From positions 62,001 through 126,000 of the forward strand of contig NZ_JALBYU010000002.1 of the NCBI RefSeq assembly GCF_029963765.1: a stretch of 64,000 nt of DNA, in the 5' to 3' direction. The first letter of the stretch is position 1; each line of letters starts with the position of its first letter. The notes beneath the pieces were generated by a model that saw only the letters and a program-made list of their open reading frames with translations, did not search any database and was not told the origin of the DNA. The translations under genes and the position numbers were made by a program. This document shows, one piece after another, positions 44,702-54,220 of this stretch. Source of the stretch: Pseudomonas sp. UYIF39. GTDB taxonomy: Bacteria > Pseudomonadota > Gammaproteobacteria > Pseudomonadales > Pseudomonadaceae.

Positions 44702-46608
44702 CCGCCCAAACCGCCGCCGCACCGAGCATGTTGTCCTCGGCTGAACAACGCAGCGCCGCCCGGCAATTGACCCTGGCCATGCTCGCACTTGGCCTGCTCG
44801 CGCTCGGCCTGACCTGGCGCTGGTTGTCGCCGGAGCAGACGGGCGTCAGTCAATTGCTGCTGGGCTTTGCTTCGTTATTGGTGGCCGTGCCCGTGATGCG
44901 TTCAGCCTGGTACAGCCTGCGTTATCCGAGCCTGCACGGGATCACTGATCAATTGATTGCCTTGGCCATGCTGGGGGCGTGGGCCACGGGTGATCTGCTA
45001 ACCGCGGCGTTGCTGCCGATCATCATGATCTTCGGCCACGTGCTGGAGGAGCGCAGTGTGATCGGTTCCCAGGAAGCGATTCACGCCCTCGGCAAACTGA
45101 CGCGCAGCCACGCGCGCAAAGTTCAGGCAGACGGCTCGATCGTCGAAGTCGATAACGGCTTACTCACGGCCGGCGACCTCGTCGAGGTGCGCGCGGGTGA
45201 TCGAGTGCCGGCGGATGGTCGGGTGTTGTCCGGTCAGGCGAGCCTGGACACCGCTTCGATTACTGGCGAATCGGTACCGATGGAAGCGGACGTCGGCATG
45301 CACGTGTTCGGCGGCGCGATCAACCTCGACGGTCTGCTGCGCATCGAGGTGACCCGCACCGGCAATGAGTCGACCCTCGGCAAAGTCATTGCGCTGATGC
45401 AAAGTGCCGAGCGTTCCAAACCACCGATCACGCGTTTGCTGGAACGCTACGCCGGCAGCTACATGGTGCTGGTGTTGTTGCTGGCCGCCGTGACCTGGTT
45501 CATCACTAACGATGCCCAGGCCATGCTCGCGGTGTTGGTGGCGGCTTGCCCTTGCGCGCTGGTGTTGTCGGCACCGGCCACGGCGATTGCCGGGGTGGCG
45601 GTGGCTGCTCGTCACGGGATTCTGATTCGCAGCTCCGCGTTCCTCGAAGAGTTGGCAGACCTGACTTCGCTGGTGGTCGACAAGACCGGAACCCTGACCT
45701 TTGGCACCTTGCGTTTGCAATCCATCGACAGCCCGCTCGAGGATCGCAGCCACGTTCTCAAACTTGCCGCCAGCCTCGGTTCCGCCAGCAGTCATCCAGT
45801 CAGCCGCGCGCTCGCCGGGTTGGTCACGCAGGAACATTTTCTGCTGCTCTCCGACATCCACGAGCGTCAGGGGCTGGGCGTGGTGGCGATGACGGAGCAG
45901 GGCGAGGCGGCGCTCGGTCGTCCGGAGTTGTTCGCCCAATTGGGCATCGCCACTTCAAGTGTCCCCGACCATGATGGCCCGATTGCCGGGTTGGCGCTCA
46001 ACGGTGAATTTCTCGCCTGGCTGTTGCTGGCCGACAGCGTCAAACCTGAAGCTCGATTTGCTTTGAGCGAGCTACGTGAGTTGGGGTTAGGTAGGCAGTT
46101 GCTGCTGACAGGTGATCGGCAAAGCGTCGCGCACACATTGGCGCGAGATGTCGGGATCAGCGACGTTGAAGCTCAAGCGTTGCCCGAGGACAAACTCAAT
46201 CGCGTGCTGAAGGAAATCGGCAGCGGCTTCCGGCCGATGGTCGTGGGAGATGGGATCAACGATTCACTGGCGCTCAAGGCCGGTGTGGTCGGTGTAGCCA
46301 TGGGCGCGGGCGGGGCGGACATCGCACTGGCCTCGGCCGACATCGTCCTGATCGGCAGCGACCTGCGTCGACTCGGCACATGTGTGCGTTTGAGTCGCCA
46401 ATGCCGGCACACGTTGCAGGTTAACGTGATCATCGGTCTGGGCTGGACGCTGGCGATTGTAGCCTTCGCTGCCTTCGGTTGGCTTGGCGCTGCGGGAGCG
46501 ATGATTGCTGCGCTGTTGCACAACTTCAGTACGTTGCTGGTGTTGGGGAACGCCGGGCGTTTACTGCGTTTTCAGGAACCATTGCTCAAGCTTGAGGATG
46601 AGGATTGA
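44698..46608 (+). CDS. heavy-metal-translocating P1B-type ATPase lacking an N-terminal metal-binding domain
   Basis: The 636-residue pump has the metal-site CPC motif at residues 284-286, the phosphorylated Asp at 328 in DKTGT, an SSHP motif near 370, and the hinge GDGIND at 517-522. TGES (actuator) appears as ITGESVPME near residue 190. There is no CxxC metal-binding domain before the first membrane helix, so length is shorter than typical CopA/ZntA. The histidine-rich tail of the HflC-like partner might replace it. The metal (Cu, Zn, Cd or Co) is not decided by what I can read. Confidence 0.9.
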   Translation: MTAQTAAAPSMLSSAEQRSAARQLTLAMLALGLLALGLTWRWLSPEQTGVSQLLLGFASLLVAVPVMRSAWYSLRYPSLHGITDQLIALAMLGAWATGDLLTAALLPIIMIFGHVLEERSVIGSQEAIHALGKLTRSHARKVQADGSIVEVDNGLLTAGDLVEVRAGDRVPADGRVLSGQASLDTASITGESVPMEADVGMHVFGGAINLDGLLRIEVTRTGNESTLGKVIALMQSAERSKPPITRLLERYAGSYMVLVLLLAAVTWFITNDAQAMLAVLVAACPCALVLSAPATAIAGVAVAARHGILIRSSAFLEELADLTSLVVDKTGTLTFGTLRLQSIDSPLEDRSHVLKLAASLGSASSHPVSRALAGLVTQEHFLLLSDIHERQGLGVVAMTEQGEAALGRPELFAQLGIATSSVPDHDGPIAGLALNGEFLAWLLLADSVKPEARFALSELRELGLGRQLLLTGDRQSVAHTLARDVGISDVEAQALPEDKLNRVLKEIGSGFRPMVVGDGINDSLALKAGVVGVAMGAGGADIALASADIVLIGSDLRRLGTCVRLSRQCRHTLQVNVIIGLGWTLAIVAFAAFGWLGAAGAMIAALLHNFSTLLVLGNAGRLLRFQEPLLKLEDED

Positions 46609-46833
46609 GTACACCTGGTGAGTGCTCTAAACAGCGCGATCACGGGCGATTTCAAGTTTTCAGAACTGTGCGACGAATTTGTAGTCATCTAGGTGAGGGC
46701 AATCACTTTTGTGAGTTCGCGACGGTTGGTTCGAGCGTTACGAGTCATAGAAAGGGCTATTAATTCGATATCCAGTTATTTTTCAAGGATGGTCTACCCT
46801 CACATCAGGCGTCTGAAACAAGAGGGGCTATCC

Positions 46834-48018
46834 ATGCTCGCGCATCTTCCTCCGGCCTTACAGAATCTGCAGTTACCGCTACGCCTGCGGCTCTGGGACG
46901 GCCATGAATTCAACCTGGGGCCGACGCCCAGCGTCACAATTGTGGTCAAGGACCCACAAATGGTCACCCAGTTCACTCACCCAAGCCTGGACGCGCTCGG
47001 AGCGGCGTTTGTCGAAGGCAAACTTGAGCTGGAAGGCTCCATCAGCGACGTGATCCGCGTCTGCGATGAGTGGAGCCAGGCGTTGCTCGGTGATCAAGAC
47101 AGCCAGCCAGTGCGCACCGCTCACGACAAAGAAGCCGACGCCAAGGCGATTTCCTACCACTACGACCTTTCCAATGCGTTTTATCAGCTGTGGCTCGACA
47201 GTGACATGGCGTATTCCTGCGCCTATTTCGAGACCGGCAGCGAAACGCTGGAGCAAGCCCAACAAGCCAAATTCCGCCACCTGTGCCGCAAACTGCGGCT
47301 GCAACCAGGCGAATACCTGCTGGATGTCGGTTGCGGTTGGGGCGGGCTGGCACGGTATGCCGCCCGGGAGTTTGGTGCGAAGGTGTTCGGGATCACGCTC
47401 AGTAAAGAGCAATTGGAACTTGCCCGTGAACGGGTGACTGCCGAAGGCCTGGACGATCTGGTCGAACTGCAACTGCTCGACTACCGCGACCTGCCTCAGG
47501 ACGGTCGCTTCGACAAAGTGGTCAGTGTCGGCATGTTCGAACACGTTGGCCACGCCAATCTGGCCGAGTACTGCAAGACGTTGTTCGGTGCGGTGAAAGA
47601 GGGCGGCCTGGTGATGAACCACGGGATCACCGCCAAGCGCATCGACGGCCGTCCGGTGGGGCGCGGTGCAGGCGAATTCATCGAGAAGTATGTGTTTCCC
47701 AATGGCGAGCTGCCGCACCTGTCGATGATCTCTGCCGAGATCAGCGAAGCAGGGCTGGAAATTGTCGACGTCGAAAGTCTGCGCCTGCACTACGCACGTA
47801 CCCTGGACCACTGGAGTGAACGCCTGGAAGACAATCTGGAGGCGGCTTCCAGGCTGGTGCCGGAGCAGGCCTTACGGATCTGGCGGCTGTACCTGGCGGG
47901 ATGCGCCTACGCGTTCGCCAAGGGCTGGATCAATCTGCACCAGATTCTCGCGGTGAAAGCTCACCCCGATGGTAGCCATGAACTTCCATGGACGCGAGAC
48001 GATATCTACAACCCTTAA
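46834..48018 (+). CDS. cfa: cyclopropane-fatty-acyl-phospholipid synthase
   Basis: The 394-residue SAM-dependent enzyme converts membrane unsaturated acyl chains to cyclopropane forms, typically in stationary phase. The SAM motif [15 protein letters not shown] is near residue 170, and family blocks [14 protein letters not shown] and [11 protein letters not shown] are present. The frame is open from 46693, but ATG 46834 after an AG-rich stretch fits the family N-terminus. The 225 bp before it contain no other gene I can support. The stop codon overlaps that of cls. Confidence 0.94.
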   Translation: MLAHLPPALQNLQLPLRLRLWDGHEFNLGPTPSVTIVVKDPQMVTQFTHPSLDALGAAFVEGKLELEGSISDVIRVCDEWSQALLGDQDSQPVRTAHDKEADAKAISYHYDLSNAFYQLWLDSDMAYSCAYFETGSETLEQAQQAKFRHLCRKLRLQPGEYLLDVGCGWGGLARYAAREFGAKVFGITLSKEQLELARERVTAEGLDDLVELQLLDYRDLPQDGRFDKVVSVGMFEHVGHANLAEYCKTLFGAVKEGGLVMNHGITAKRIDGRPVGRGAGEFIEKYVFPNGELPHLSMISAEISEAGLEIVDVESLRLHYARTLDHWSERLEDNLEAASRLVPEQALRIWRLYLAGCAYAFAKGWINLHQILAVKAHPDGSHELPWTRDDIYNP

Positions 48019-49454
48019 AGTATCGGTGAAATAAGCCGGGCGACCCGCATGCCGACCTGTTGCAGGCGGTGGGTCTCCCGGCTTTCTTCTTTGGCGATCT
48101 CGTGGGCCTGGGCGAAGTCATCGTTGAGCATCTGTTCTACTTCGGCGGCAAACGCGCTGTCGACCGTCAACAACATCACTTCAAAATTCAGCCGAAACGA
48201 GCGGTTGTCCAGATTGGCACTGCCAATGGCGCTGATTTCGCTGTCGATCAACACCACTTTCTGATGCAGGAATCCCGGCTCGTAGCGGAACACCCGCACG
48301 CCGGCGCGCACGGCTTCGAAGGCATAAAGGCTGGAGGCGGCGTAGACGATCCGGTGGTCCGGTCGAGAGGGCAGCAGCAGCCGCACATCCACGCCTCGCA
48401 GAACCGCCAGCCTTAACGCCGCGAACACGGCTTCGTCGGGGATGAAATACGGGCTGGTGATCCACACTCGCTCGGTTGCCGCATGGATGGCTTCGACGAA
48501 GAATAACGAACAGGTTTCGTAGGAATCTGCTGGGCCGCTGGCGAGTAATTGGCAGAGCACGCCGTCGTCCGGGTAAACGTCCGGCAGGATCAGCGGCGGC
48601 AATGAGCGGGCGGCCCAAAACCAGTCTTCAGCGAAAGATTCCTGCATGCAGGCAACCACCGGTCCGCGTACTTGCACATGGGTATCGCGCCACGGCGCCA
48701 GAGGTGGTTTCTCGCCCATGTACTCGTCGCCGACGTTGTGCCCACCGACGAAACCCAGTACGCCATCGACCACCACAATCTTGCGGTGGTTGCGGAAGTT
48801 GACCTGGAAGCGGTTGAGCCAGCCGCTACGGGTGGCAAAGGCTTTGACCTCGACACCGGCATCGCGCAGCGGCTGCACGTAACTGTGAGGCAGGGAATGG
48901 CTGCCGATGCGGTCGTACAATAAATAAACCGCCACGCCTTCGGCGGCTTTCTTCAGCAGCAAGGTTTGCAGGCGTTGACCGAGGCGATCGTCGTGGATGA
49001 TGAAAAACTGAATCAGCACCGCTTCCTTCGCGTTGCTGATGGCTTCAAAAATGGCGTTGAAGGTGGCCTGGCCGTTAATCAGCAAGCGCACTTCGTTGTT
49101 CGCCAGGCACGGCATGCGCCCCAGTTTCGGCATGGCCCTCAAGGACGCGTAAGCATTTGAGGCGCGAGCGGTCAGCGCCTCTTCTACCCAAGGGCGCCAG
49201 TTCAGCTCGGAGATAGCCTTGCGCATTTCTTCGTTGGCCTGGCGCCGAGCCTTGATGTAGCCATCGAAGGCGCTGCGGCCGAAGACAAGATAGGGGATGA
49301 GCGTGAGGTAGGGAATAAACAGCAACGACAGGGCCCAGGCGATCGATCCCTGGGCGGTCCGGACGGTAAGCACGGCGTGGATGGCAGCGATCAGGCCCAG
49401 CGTGTGAAGCAGTGCAATCATGTAGCCGAAAATATGCGGTCCAAAGTAATCCAT
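48015..49454 (-). CDS. cls: cardiolipin synthase
   Basis: The 479-residue phospholipase-D-family enzyme has two N-terminal membrane helices (about 8-30 and 37-58). Two HKD motifs appear as [17 protein letters not shown] and [20 protein letters not shown] 49454 gives [11 protein letters not shown], the Pseudomonas start; an in-frame TTG nine codons upstream is less likely. It is convergent with cfa, and the two stops share the bases TTAA. Both enzymes remodel membrane phospholipid. Confidence 0.94.
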   Translation of the reverse strand: MDYFGPHIFGYMIALLHTLGLIAAIHAVLTVRTAQGSIAWALSLLFIPYLTLIPYLVFGRSAFDGYIKARRQANEEMRKAISELNWRPWVEEALTARASNAYASLRAMPKLGRMPCLANNEVRLLINGQATFNAIFEAISNAKEAVLIQFFIIHDDRLGQRLQTLLLKKAAEGVAVYLLYDRIGSHSLPHSYVQPLRDAGVEVKAFATRSGWLNRFQVNFRNHRKIVVVDGVLGFVGGHNVGDEYMGEKPPLAPWRDTHVQVRGPVVACMQESFAEDWFWAARSLPPLILPDVYPDDGVLCQLLASGPADSYETCSLFFVEAIHAATERVWITSPYFIPDEAVFAALRLAVLRGVDVRLLLPSRPDHRIVYAASSLYAFEAVRAGVRVFRYEPGFLHQKVVLIDSEISAIGSANLDNRSFRLNFEVMLLTVDSAFAAEVEQMLNDDFAQAHEIAKEESRETHRLQQVGMRVARLISPIL

Positions 49455-49585
49455 GGGGCAGCCTTGCTCCTGAAGATTCAATGCTTAACAGACCATGTTC
49501 CGTGCAGAATGTCGCTATTTAATTGGCTCATGAACCGAAGCCACTGGCTGACGTCTAACGGCCACTACTGATCAGGAGTTACTCG

Positions 49586-50107
49586 ATGAACGTTCGTCTT
49601 CTGGGTTTGGCCATGGCTATTGGTTTGTCACTTCCTGTGGCCGCTCAGGCGCAGATGCTGCAGCCCGGTTTGTGGGAAATGACCACAAGCAACATGAAGG
49701 TCGATGACCAGAATCTCCCGGATTTGCAGCTGATCCTGGGCCAATTACAGGGCCAGATGACCCCGGCACAGCGTGCGCAGCTGGAGAAGCAGGGCATCAC
49801 CATGGGCGGCAAGGGGATTCGGGCTTGCCTGACGCCGGAACAGGTGAAGACAGACAATATTCCACTGACCGATCCACAGTCGGGCTGCAAGCAGGAAATC
49901 ACCGACCGCACCGGGAATCAGTGGAAATTCCGCTTCAGCTGTCCGAAAGCGCAGGGTGCCGGTGTCGCCACTTTCCTCAGTGATCGTGAGTTCACCACCA
50001 AGGTTAACGGCACCTTTAATGCCACCGGCATTCAGCAGAAGGGCAGCCTCGAAAGCCGCGCCGTATGGTTGGGGCAGGATTGCGGGACTGTTAAGCCGAG
50101 AGCTTAA
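49586..50107 (+). CDS. DUF3617-family exported protein
   Basis: The 173-residue protein has a signal peptide (about 1-22, ending VAAQAQ) and a mature start LQPGLWEMTT typical of DUF3617. Four cysteines (CLTP, GCKQE, SCPK, DCGT) could form two disulfides in the periplasm. The function of the family is unknown. A hairpin 16 bp downstream separates it from the leftward zinc-island operon. Confidence 0.85.
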   Translation: MNVRLLGLAMAIGLSLPVAAQAQMLQPGLWEMTTSNMKVDDQNLPDLQLILGQLQGQMTPAQRAQLEKQGITMGGKGIRACLTPEQVKTDNIPLTDPQSGCKQEITDRTGNQWKFRFSCPKAQGAGVATFLSDREFTTKVNGTFNATGIQQKGSLESRAVWLGQDCGTVKPRA

Positions 50108-50122
50108 AGGCTCGCCAGCAGA

Positions 50123-50152
50123 CCCGCGCCCTACATGACCGTGTAGGCGCGG
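50123..50152. terminator. GC-rich hairpin between DUF3617 gene and thrS remnant
   Basis: CCCGCGCC-CTAC pairs imperfectly with GTGTAGG-CGCGGG around ATGACC. It overlaps the stop codon of the leftward thrS remnant and lies between two convergent genes. There is no clear T run, so it may be a Rho-assisted or protective structure. Confidence 0.45.
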
Positions 50153-51012
50153 GCCTGATTCAACCACTCACACACCGTCTCAACGCTCATCCTGCCGAAA
50201 TCCTCCCCAGTGCGGCTGCGCACACTGACAAACCTGCCTTCTACTTCTTTCTCCCCGATCACCACCAGATACGGCACGTGTTGACTGTGCTCGCGAATTT
50301 TTTGGTGGACTTTCTCGTGACGCAGATCCGCACGGGCGTGCAGGCCACTTCGACGCAATGCCTCGGTCACCGACTGCGCATAATCCGCCTGACGTTCGTC
50401 CATGCTGACGATCATGACGTGTGGCGGCGTCCGCCAGTTATCGAGCTCCTGTTGACAGGGCCAACACGTACCGTAAATCCGTTGCGGCAACGTACCGCTG
50501 ATGTGGTCGAGGGTGAACGCTTGCAGAACTCTGGTCGCGGGAACATGCGGGCCAGCGGTCGAAGATTCGAAGTTCCCCAGGCGGTACAGCGATGTCTTTC
50601 CTTGACGGCGAATCGAGTGATTGGTCGCCGCCAGAGCCTGCATGCGAGCCTCGATCAGCGGCAGGTCCGTCTGCGTTAAGGATCGCTCGAAAGAAAACTC
50701 ATGAAAGAACCCGTCGCCCAGCGCCGTGCCTGTGTGCAGTTGCACCTGTGGATGGAGTTGTTTAACGGCCATGGCCAGCATCAGTGCACAGGAGCGGCGC
50801 AGGATCTCCAGCCCATCGGGCTCCTGAGGCGTGACGATGCTGACCCGGGCATCGGCCTCGATCATGAACTCACAGTCCACCAGGATGCCGTCCACGCGAC
50901 CTGCAACTGCTGCTTTTGCCAGTCCGGGTCCGATACTCGCGGCGAGTTCGTACACCGACAGTGGCTGGTCGTATTCACGCAATGAACCATCGCTCAGGGT
51001 GATGTGAATCAT
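50131..51012 (-). pseudogene. internally deleted threonyl-tRNA synthetase paralogue (thrS2 remnant)
   Basis: The 293-residue open frame has a TGS domain (1-62), part of the editing domain, a short stretch YRLGNFESSTAGPHVPATRVLQAF... to PQRIYGTCW (142-183), then a complete anticodon-binding domain (about 195-290). A full ThrRS is about 640 residues; the catalytic core with its zinc ligands is missing. The usual editing-site HxxxH has become RRSCALML at 72-79, losing both histidines. It cannot aminoacylate. Thr-tRNA synthetase paralogues occur in Pseudomonas zinc-starvation clusters, so this is most likely decay of one. The intact frame leaves room for a non-enzymatic role. Confidence 0.8.
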
Positions 51013-51029
51013 GTCGGTGCTCTCGAGTG

Positions 51030-51239
51030 CTAGCGCATAAACCGTAGTGGTAAACCCTGACAGTTGTCATTAAGACGTTTGTCGTGCCATTGCCCTTGTG
51101 CATCGATCTCCACGCCGGCATTTTCACCTTGGATGCTGCTGGCGATCTTCACGATTCGCCCGTTGCTCACCAACAAATCACCGTCAAACTCACGACCTTC
51201 GTTCACCAATCGGACATTGCGAATCAGCACGCTACTCAT
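51030..51239 (-). pseudogene. N-terminal fragment of a dihydroorotase paralogue (pyrC2/pyrQ remnant)
   Basis: The 69-residue frame starts SSVLIRNVRLVNEGREFDGDLLVSNGRI and reaches GQW, like the first 50 residues of PyrC. It then runs into unrelated sequence before the metal-binding HxH barrel. A functional dihydroorotase needs over 400 residues. It lies 2 bp after cam and 17 bp before thrS', in the operon position where pseudomonads keep a zinc-sparing PyrC. The frame open upstream of 51239 is a shadow of cam. Confidence 0.75.
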
Positions 51240-51241
51240 GG

Positions 51242-51802
51242 TCAGAACTCGTTCTGCAGGGCTTTGTAGCCGCGCACCAGGTCGACGTTGGTGCGCGCCA
51301 CATCCTCGGAAAACTCCGAGGCGCTGACGCTCACCGATGGGAACTGCGACAGATCGGTCTTCGGGCCGATACGGGTGGTGGAGGGCACATAGAAGTCTTC
51401 GGGCAAGTCGCGACCATCGACCACCGAGTTGTGCCGGACCACGCAACCGTCACCGACTGCGCAGTTGAACAGCACGCTGTTGAACCCGATAAACACGCGG
51501 TCGCCCACCTTGCACGGACCATGAACGATCGAGCGGTGGGCGATGGAACTGAACTCACCGATGGTCACTGCCGCGCCGGACTTGGAGTGGATCACCACGC
51601 CATCCTGGATGTTCGAGTTGGCGCCGATGGTGATCGGCTCCATCTCGCCCGAGGCATCCACTTCGTCTGCTCGAATCACCGCGTAAGGACCGACGAAGAC
51701 GTTCTCGCCGATCACCACTTTGCCGCAGATGATGGCGGTTTTGTCCACGTACGCTGACTCGGCAATCAGTGGCAAATGACCCGAAGGATTCTTGCGGATC
51801 AT
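51242..51802 (-). CDS. gamma-class carbonic anhydrase-like protein
   Basis: The 186-residue left-handed beta-helix protein has hexapeptide repeats and the metal-ligand pattern HSKSG near residue 72, then HRSIVH with histidines five apart, as in Cam. In Pseudomonas zinc-starvation clusters such a protein is thought to replace zinc-dependent carbonic anhydrase using another metal. It overlaps the znuA stop by 4 bp (ATGA). The frame is full length. Confidence 0.85.
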   Translation of the reverse strand: MIRKNPSGHLPLIAESAYVDKTAIICGKVVIGENVFVGPYAVIRADEVDASGEMEPITIGANSNIQDGVVIHSKSGAAVTIGEFSSIAHRSIVHGPCKVGDRVFIGFNSVLFNCAVGDGCVVRHNSVVDGRDLPEDFYVPSTTRIGPKTDLSQFPSVSVSASEFSEDVARTNVDLVRGYKALQNEF

Positions 51803-52674
51803 GGCTTGCTCAACGCGTCGTAGAGGGTGTTGAGGTTGTACTCGAATAACCCGACGAAGGTGCTGGCCGGCCCGGTCGCCGCCAACGCATCGGAGTACAA
51901 CGTGCCACCGATGTGCGCGCCGCTTTCATCGGCAATCTGCTTGAGCAGGCGTGCATCCTTGATGTTTTCCATGAACACCGCTTTGACCTTGGCCTGGCGT
52001 ATCTGGGTGATCAGTGCAGCGACTTCGGCGGCTGACGGATCGCGCTCAGTGGATAGGCCTTGAGGCGCCATGAAGTCGATGCCATAAGCCTGACCGAGGT
52101 AACCGAAGGCATCATGGGACGTCACGATTTTGCGATTGCCCGGTGGCAGCGAACCGAGTTTGACCTTGGCTTCGGCGAGCAGCGCGTAGATCTGTTTCAG
52201 GTAGACCTGACTGTTGCGTTCGTAGTCGGCTTTATTCGTCGGGTCGGCGGCGATCAGTGCCTTGGTTATGTTGCTGACATACAGCTCAGCGTTCGCCAGA
52301 TTGTGCCAAGCGTGCGGGTCGGGAATCGTCTCGCCGTCCTCATCCAGGGAGCGCGGGATGACGCCATGGCTCGCGCTGATCACTGGCGCCTTGGTCTCGG
52401 TGCTGGTCACCAGGCGGTCCAGCCATGGCTCGAAACCCAAACCGTTTTTGATGATGAGTTTGGCCTTGAGCAACGCCTTGGCGTCGTCCGGTGTCGGCTC
52501 GTACGTGTGAGCATCGGCATCCGCGCCGACCATGTTGGTGATCTGGATATGGTCGCCGCCGACTTGATGGGTCATGTCGGCGAGGATGCTGAAACTGGTG
52601 ACTACCTGAAGTTTTTCCGCAGCAGACAGCGACATCGACAGCAGCAAACTGAACAGCACGAGTAAAACGCGCAT
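51799..52674 (-). CDS. zinc/manganese-type ABC transporter substrate-binding protein (ZnuA-like)
   Basis: The 291-residue cluster A-I binding protein has a signal peptide (about 1-18). Likely metal ligands His56, His121, His187 and Asp262 have spacing close to the HHHD site of TroA. It lacks the histidine-rich loop of classic ZnuA. ATG 52674 after GAGG is chosen; an upstream ATG at 52689 overlaps znuB, and the frame beyond it is a shadow. Operon context (folE2, permease, ATPase, Zur-like operator) argues for zinc. Confidence 0.88.
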   Translation of the reverse strand: MRVLLVLFSLLLSMSLSAAEKLQVVTSFSILADMTHQVGGDHIQITNMVGADADAHTYEPTPDDAKALLKAKLIIKNGLGFEPWLDRLVTSTETKAPVISASHGVIPRSLDEDGETIPDPHAWHNLANAELYVSNITKALIAADPTNKADYERNSQVYLKQIYALLAEAKVKLGSLPPGNRKIVTSHDAFGYLGQAYGIDFMAPQGLSTERDPSAAEVAALITQIRQAKVKAVFMENIKDARLLKQIADESGAHIGGTLYSDALAATGPASTFVGLFEYNLNTLYDALSKP

Positions 52675-52685
52675 CGGGTAACACC

Positions 52686-53552
52686 TCATTGGGATGTGAG
52701 CAAAGGCGGGCGGCGCAGCAAACCGTGCACCGGCCCGAACACCACGGACAGCAGATAAAAACCGCCAGCCACCAGCACGATCGCCGGGCCACTGGGGAGC
52801 GAGTAGTAGAACGACAGCAACAGTCCGAGCCACACCGAGAGGCAGCCAAGCAGGGCGGCGATGGCCATTAACGTCGGCAAGCGACGACTCCAGAAGCGCG
52901 ACGCGGCGGCGGGCAACATCATCAAACCGACCACCATCAGCGCGCCGATGGCTTGAAAGCCGATCACCAGATTTAGCACCACGAGGGTTAGAAATACGCC
53001 GTGAGCCAGGGGGCCGAGTCGGCTGACGGTTTGCAGAAAGAGTGGGTCCAGGGTGTCCAGCAACAGCGGTTTGTAGATGAACGCCATGGCGATCAGGCTG
53101 AAGCCGGAGACCCAGAGCATGCCCGTCAACGTCGGGCCATCGACCGCCAGCGCCGAGCCAAACAACAGGTGCAACAGGTCCAGGCGTTTGCCGGCGATGC
53201 CGAGGATTAGCACACCGCAGGCAAGGGAGATCGGGTAGATCGCAGCGAGGCTGGCGTCTTCCCGCAGGCCGGTGCGACGGGTGATCCAGGCGGCGAGTCC
53301 GGCCATGCCGAGACCGGCACCGAGGCCGCCGACGGTCAGCGCCGGCAGACTCAATCCGGCAAACCAGAAGCCCAATGCGGCCCCCGGCAGAATGCCGTGA
53401 GCCACCGCGTCGCCGATCAAACTCATGCGGCGCAGGATCAGAAACACGCCCAATGGTGCGGTGCTGCATGCCAGAACCAACCCGCCAAGAAGCGCTCGGC
53501 GCATGAACACGAACTCGTGGAACGGTTGCCAAAGATGAGCGGCAGCGAGCAT
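52686..53552 (-). CDS. zinc ABC transporter permease (ZnuB-like)
   Basis: The 288-residue permease has about eight hydrophobic segments. Family markers are FLILRRMSLIGDAVAHGILPGAALGF near residue 38 and GFQAIGALMVVGLMMLPAAASRFW near 190. It overlaps the ATPase gene by one base (TGATG) and precedes znuA by 11 bp. Confidence 0.9.
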   Translation of the reverse strand: MLAAAHLWQPFHEFVFMRRALLGGLVLACSTAPLGVFLILRRMSLIGDAVAHGILPGAALGFWFAGLSLPALTVGGLGAGLGMAGLAAWITRRTGLREDASLAAIYPISLACGVLILGIAGKRLDLLHLLFGSALAVDGPTLTGMLWVSGFSLIAMAFIYKPLLLDTLDPLFLQTVSRLGPLAHGVFLTLVVLNLVIGFQAIGALMVVGLMMLPAAASRFWSRRLPTLMAIAALLGCLSVWLGLLLSFYYSLPSGPAIVLVAGGFYLLSVVFGPVHGLLRRPPLLTSQ

Positions 53553-54220
53553 CAGGCCACCCGCGCTTGCGGCTGTTGATGGATCAGATCAACGCTCGAC
53601 CCGAGGACGCAGCCGGTGCTTTTGATCAGCAACGTTTGAGGAATGTGTTGGCGAACGGCGGCCAGGTCATGGCACACGATCAGCTGGGTTCGGCCTTCGG
53701 CATGCCAGGCGTGGATGTGTTTCCAGAGCAGTGCCTGGCCGAGCTCGTCGAGGGCGGCGTGGGGTTCGTCGAGCAATAGCAAAGGTGCGTCGGCGAGGCT
53801 CAAACGGGCGAGCAGGGAACGCTGTAATTCGCCGCCGGACAAAGCCATTAATGGGCGCTGTTCCAGTCCGCTCAGACACCAGTTTTCCAGCACGGCTTTG
53901 AGGCGTTGTCTGCGTATCTCGGGAGACTGCGTGCTACCCCAGAAACCGGCGGCCACTAACTCTTGCAGGCTGATGGGGAATTGGCGATCCAGATGTTGTT
54001 GCTGTGGAAGGAACGAGAGGCTGCCCTTGCGTGGAACATCCAAGATGACTTTGCCGGTCAGCGGTTTTTGCAAACCAGCGATGACTTTCAGCAGGCTGCT
54101 TTTACCCGAACCGTTGGCACCGATTACGGCGGTGAGACTTCCTTTGGCCAGTTCGAAATCCACGGGTGGAGTCAGTGGCTGGCCTGGTGCGCCCCAACGC
54201 AAGGCTTGGCAACGGATCAT
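53552..54220 (-). CDS. zinc ABC transporter ATP-binding protein (ZnuC-like)
   Basis: The 222-residue ATPase has Walker A GANGSGKSS near residue 34, the signature LSGGELQRSLLARL near 130, Walker B LLLLDEP, and the H-loop CHDL. It starts at an ATGA overlap with folE2, tying importer expression to FolE2. Confidence 0.92.
   Translation of the reverse strand: MIRCQALRWGAPGQPLTPPVDFELAKGSLTAVIGANGSGKSSLLKVIAGLQKPLTGKVILDVPRKGSLSFLPQQQHLDRQFPISLQELVAAGFWGSTQSPEIRRQRLKAVLENWCLSGLEQRPLMALSGGELQRSLLARLSLADAPLLLLDEPHAALDELGQALLWKHIHAWHAEGRTQLIVCHDLAAVRQHIPQTLLIKSTGCVLGSSVDLIHQQPQARVA

Noticed and set aside
52675-53532. Long N-terminal extension of the ZnuA-like reading frame
   Set aside because: The extension lies antiframe within znuB; the signal peptide starts at 52674 with a ribosome-binding site, so the shorter protein is correct.
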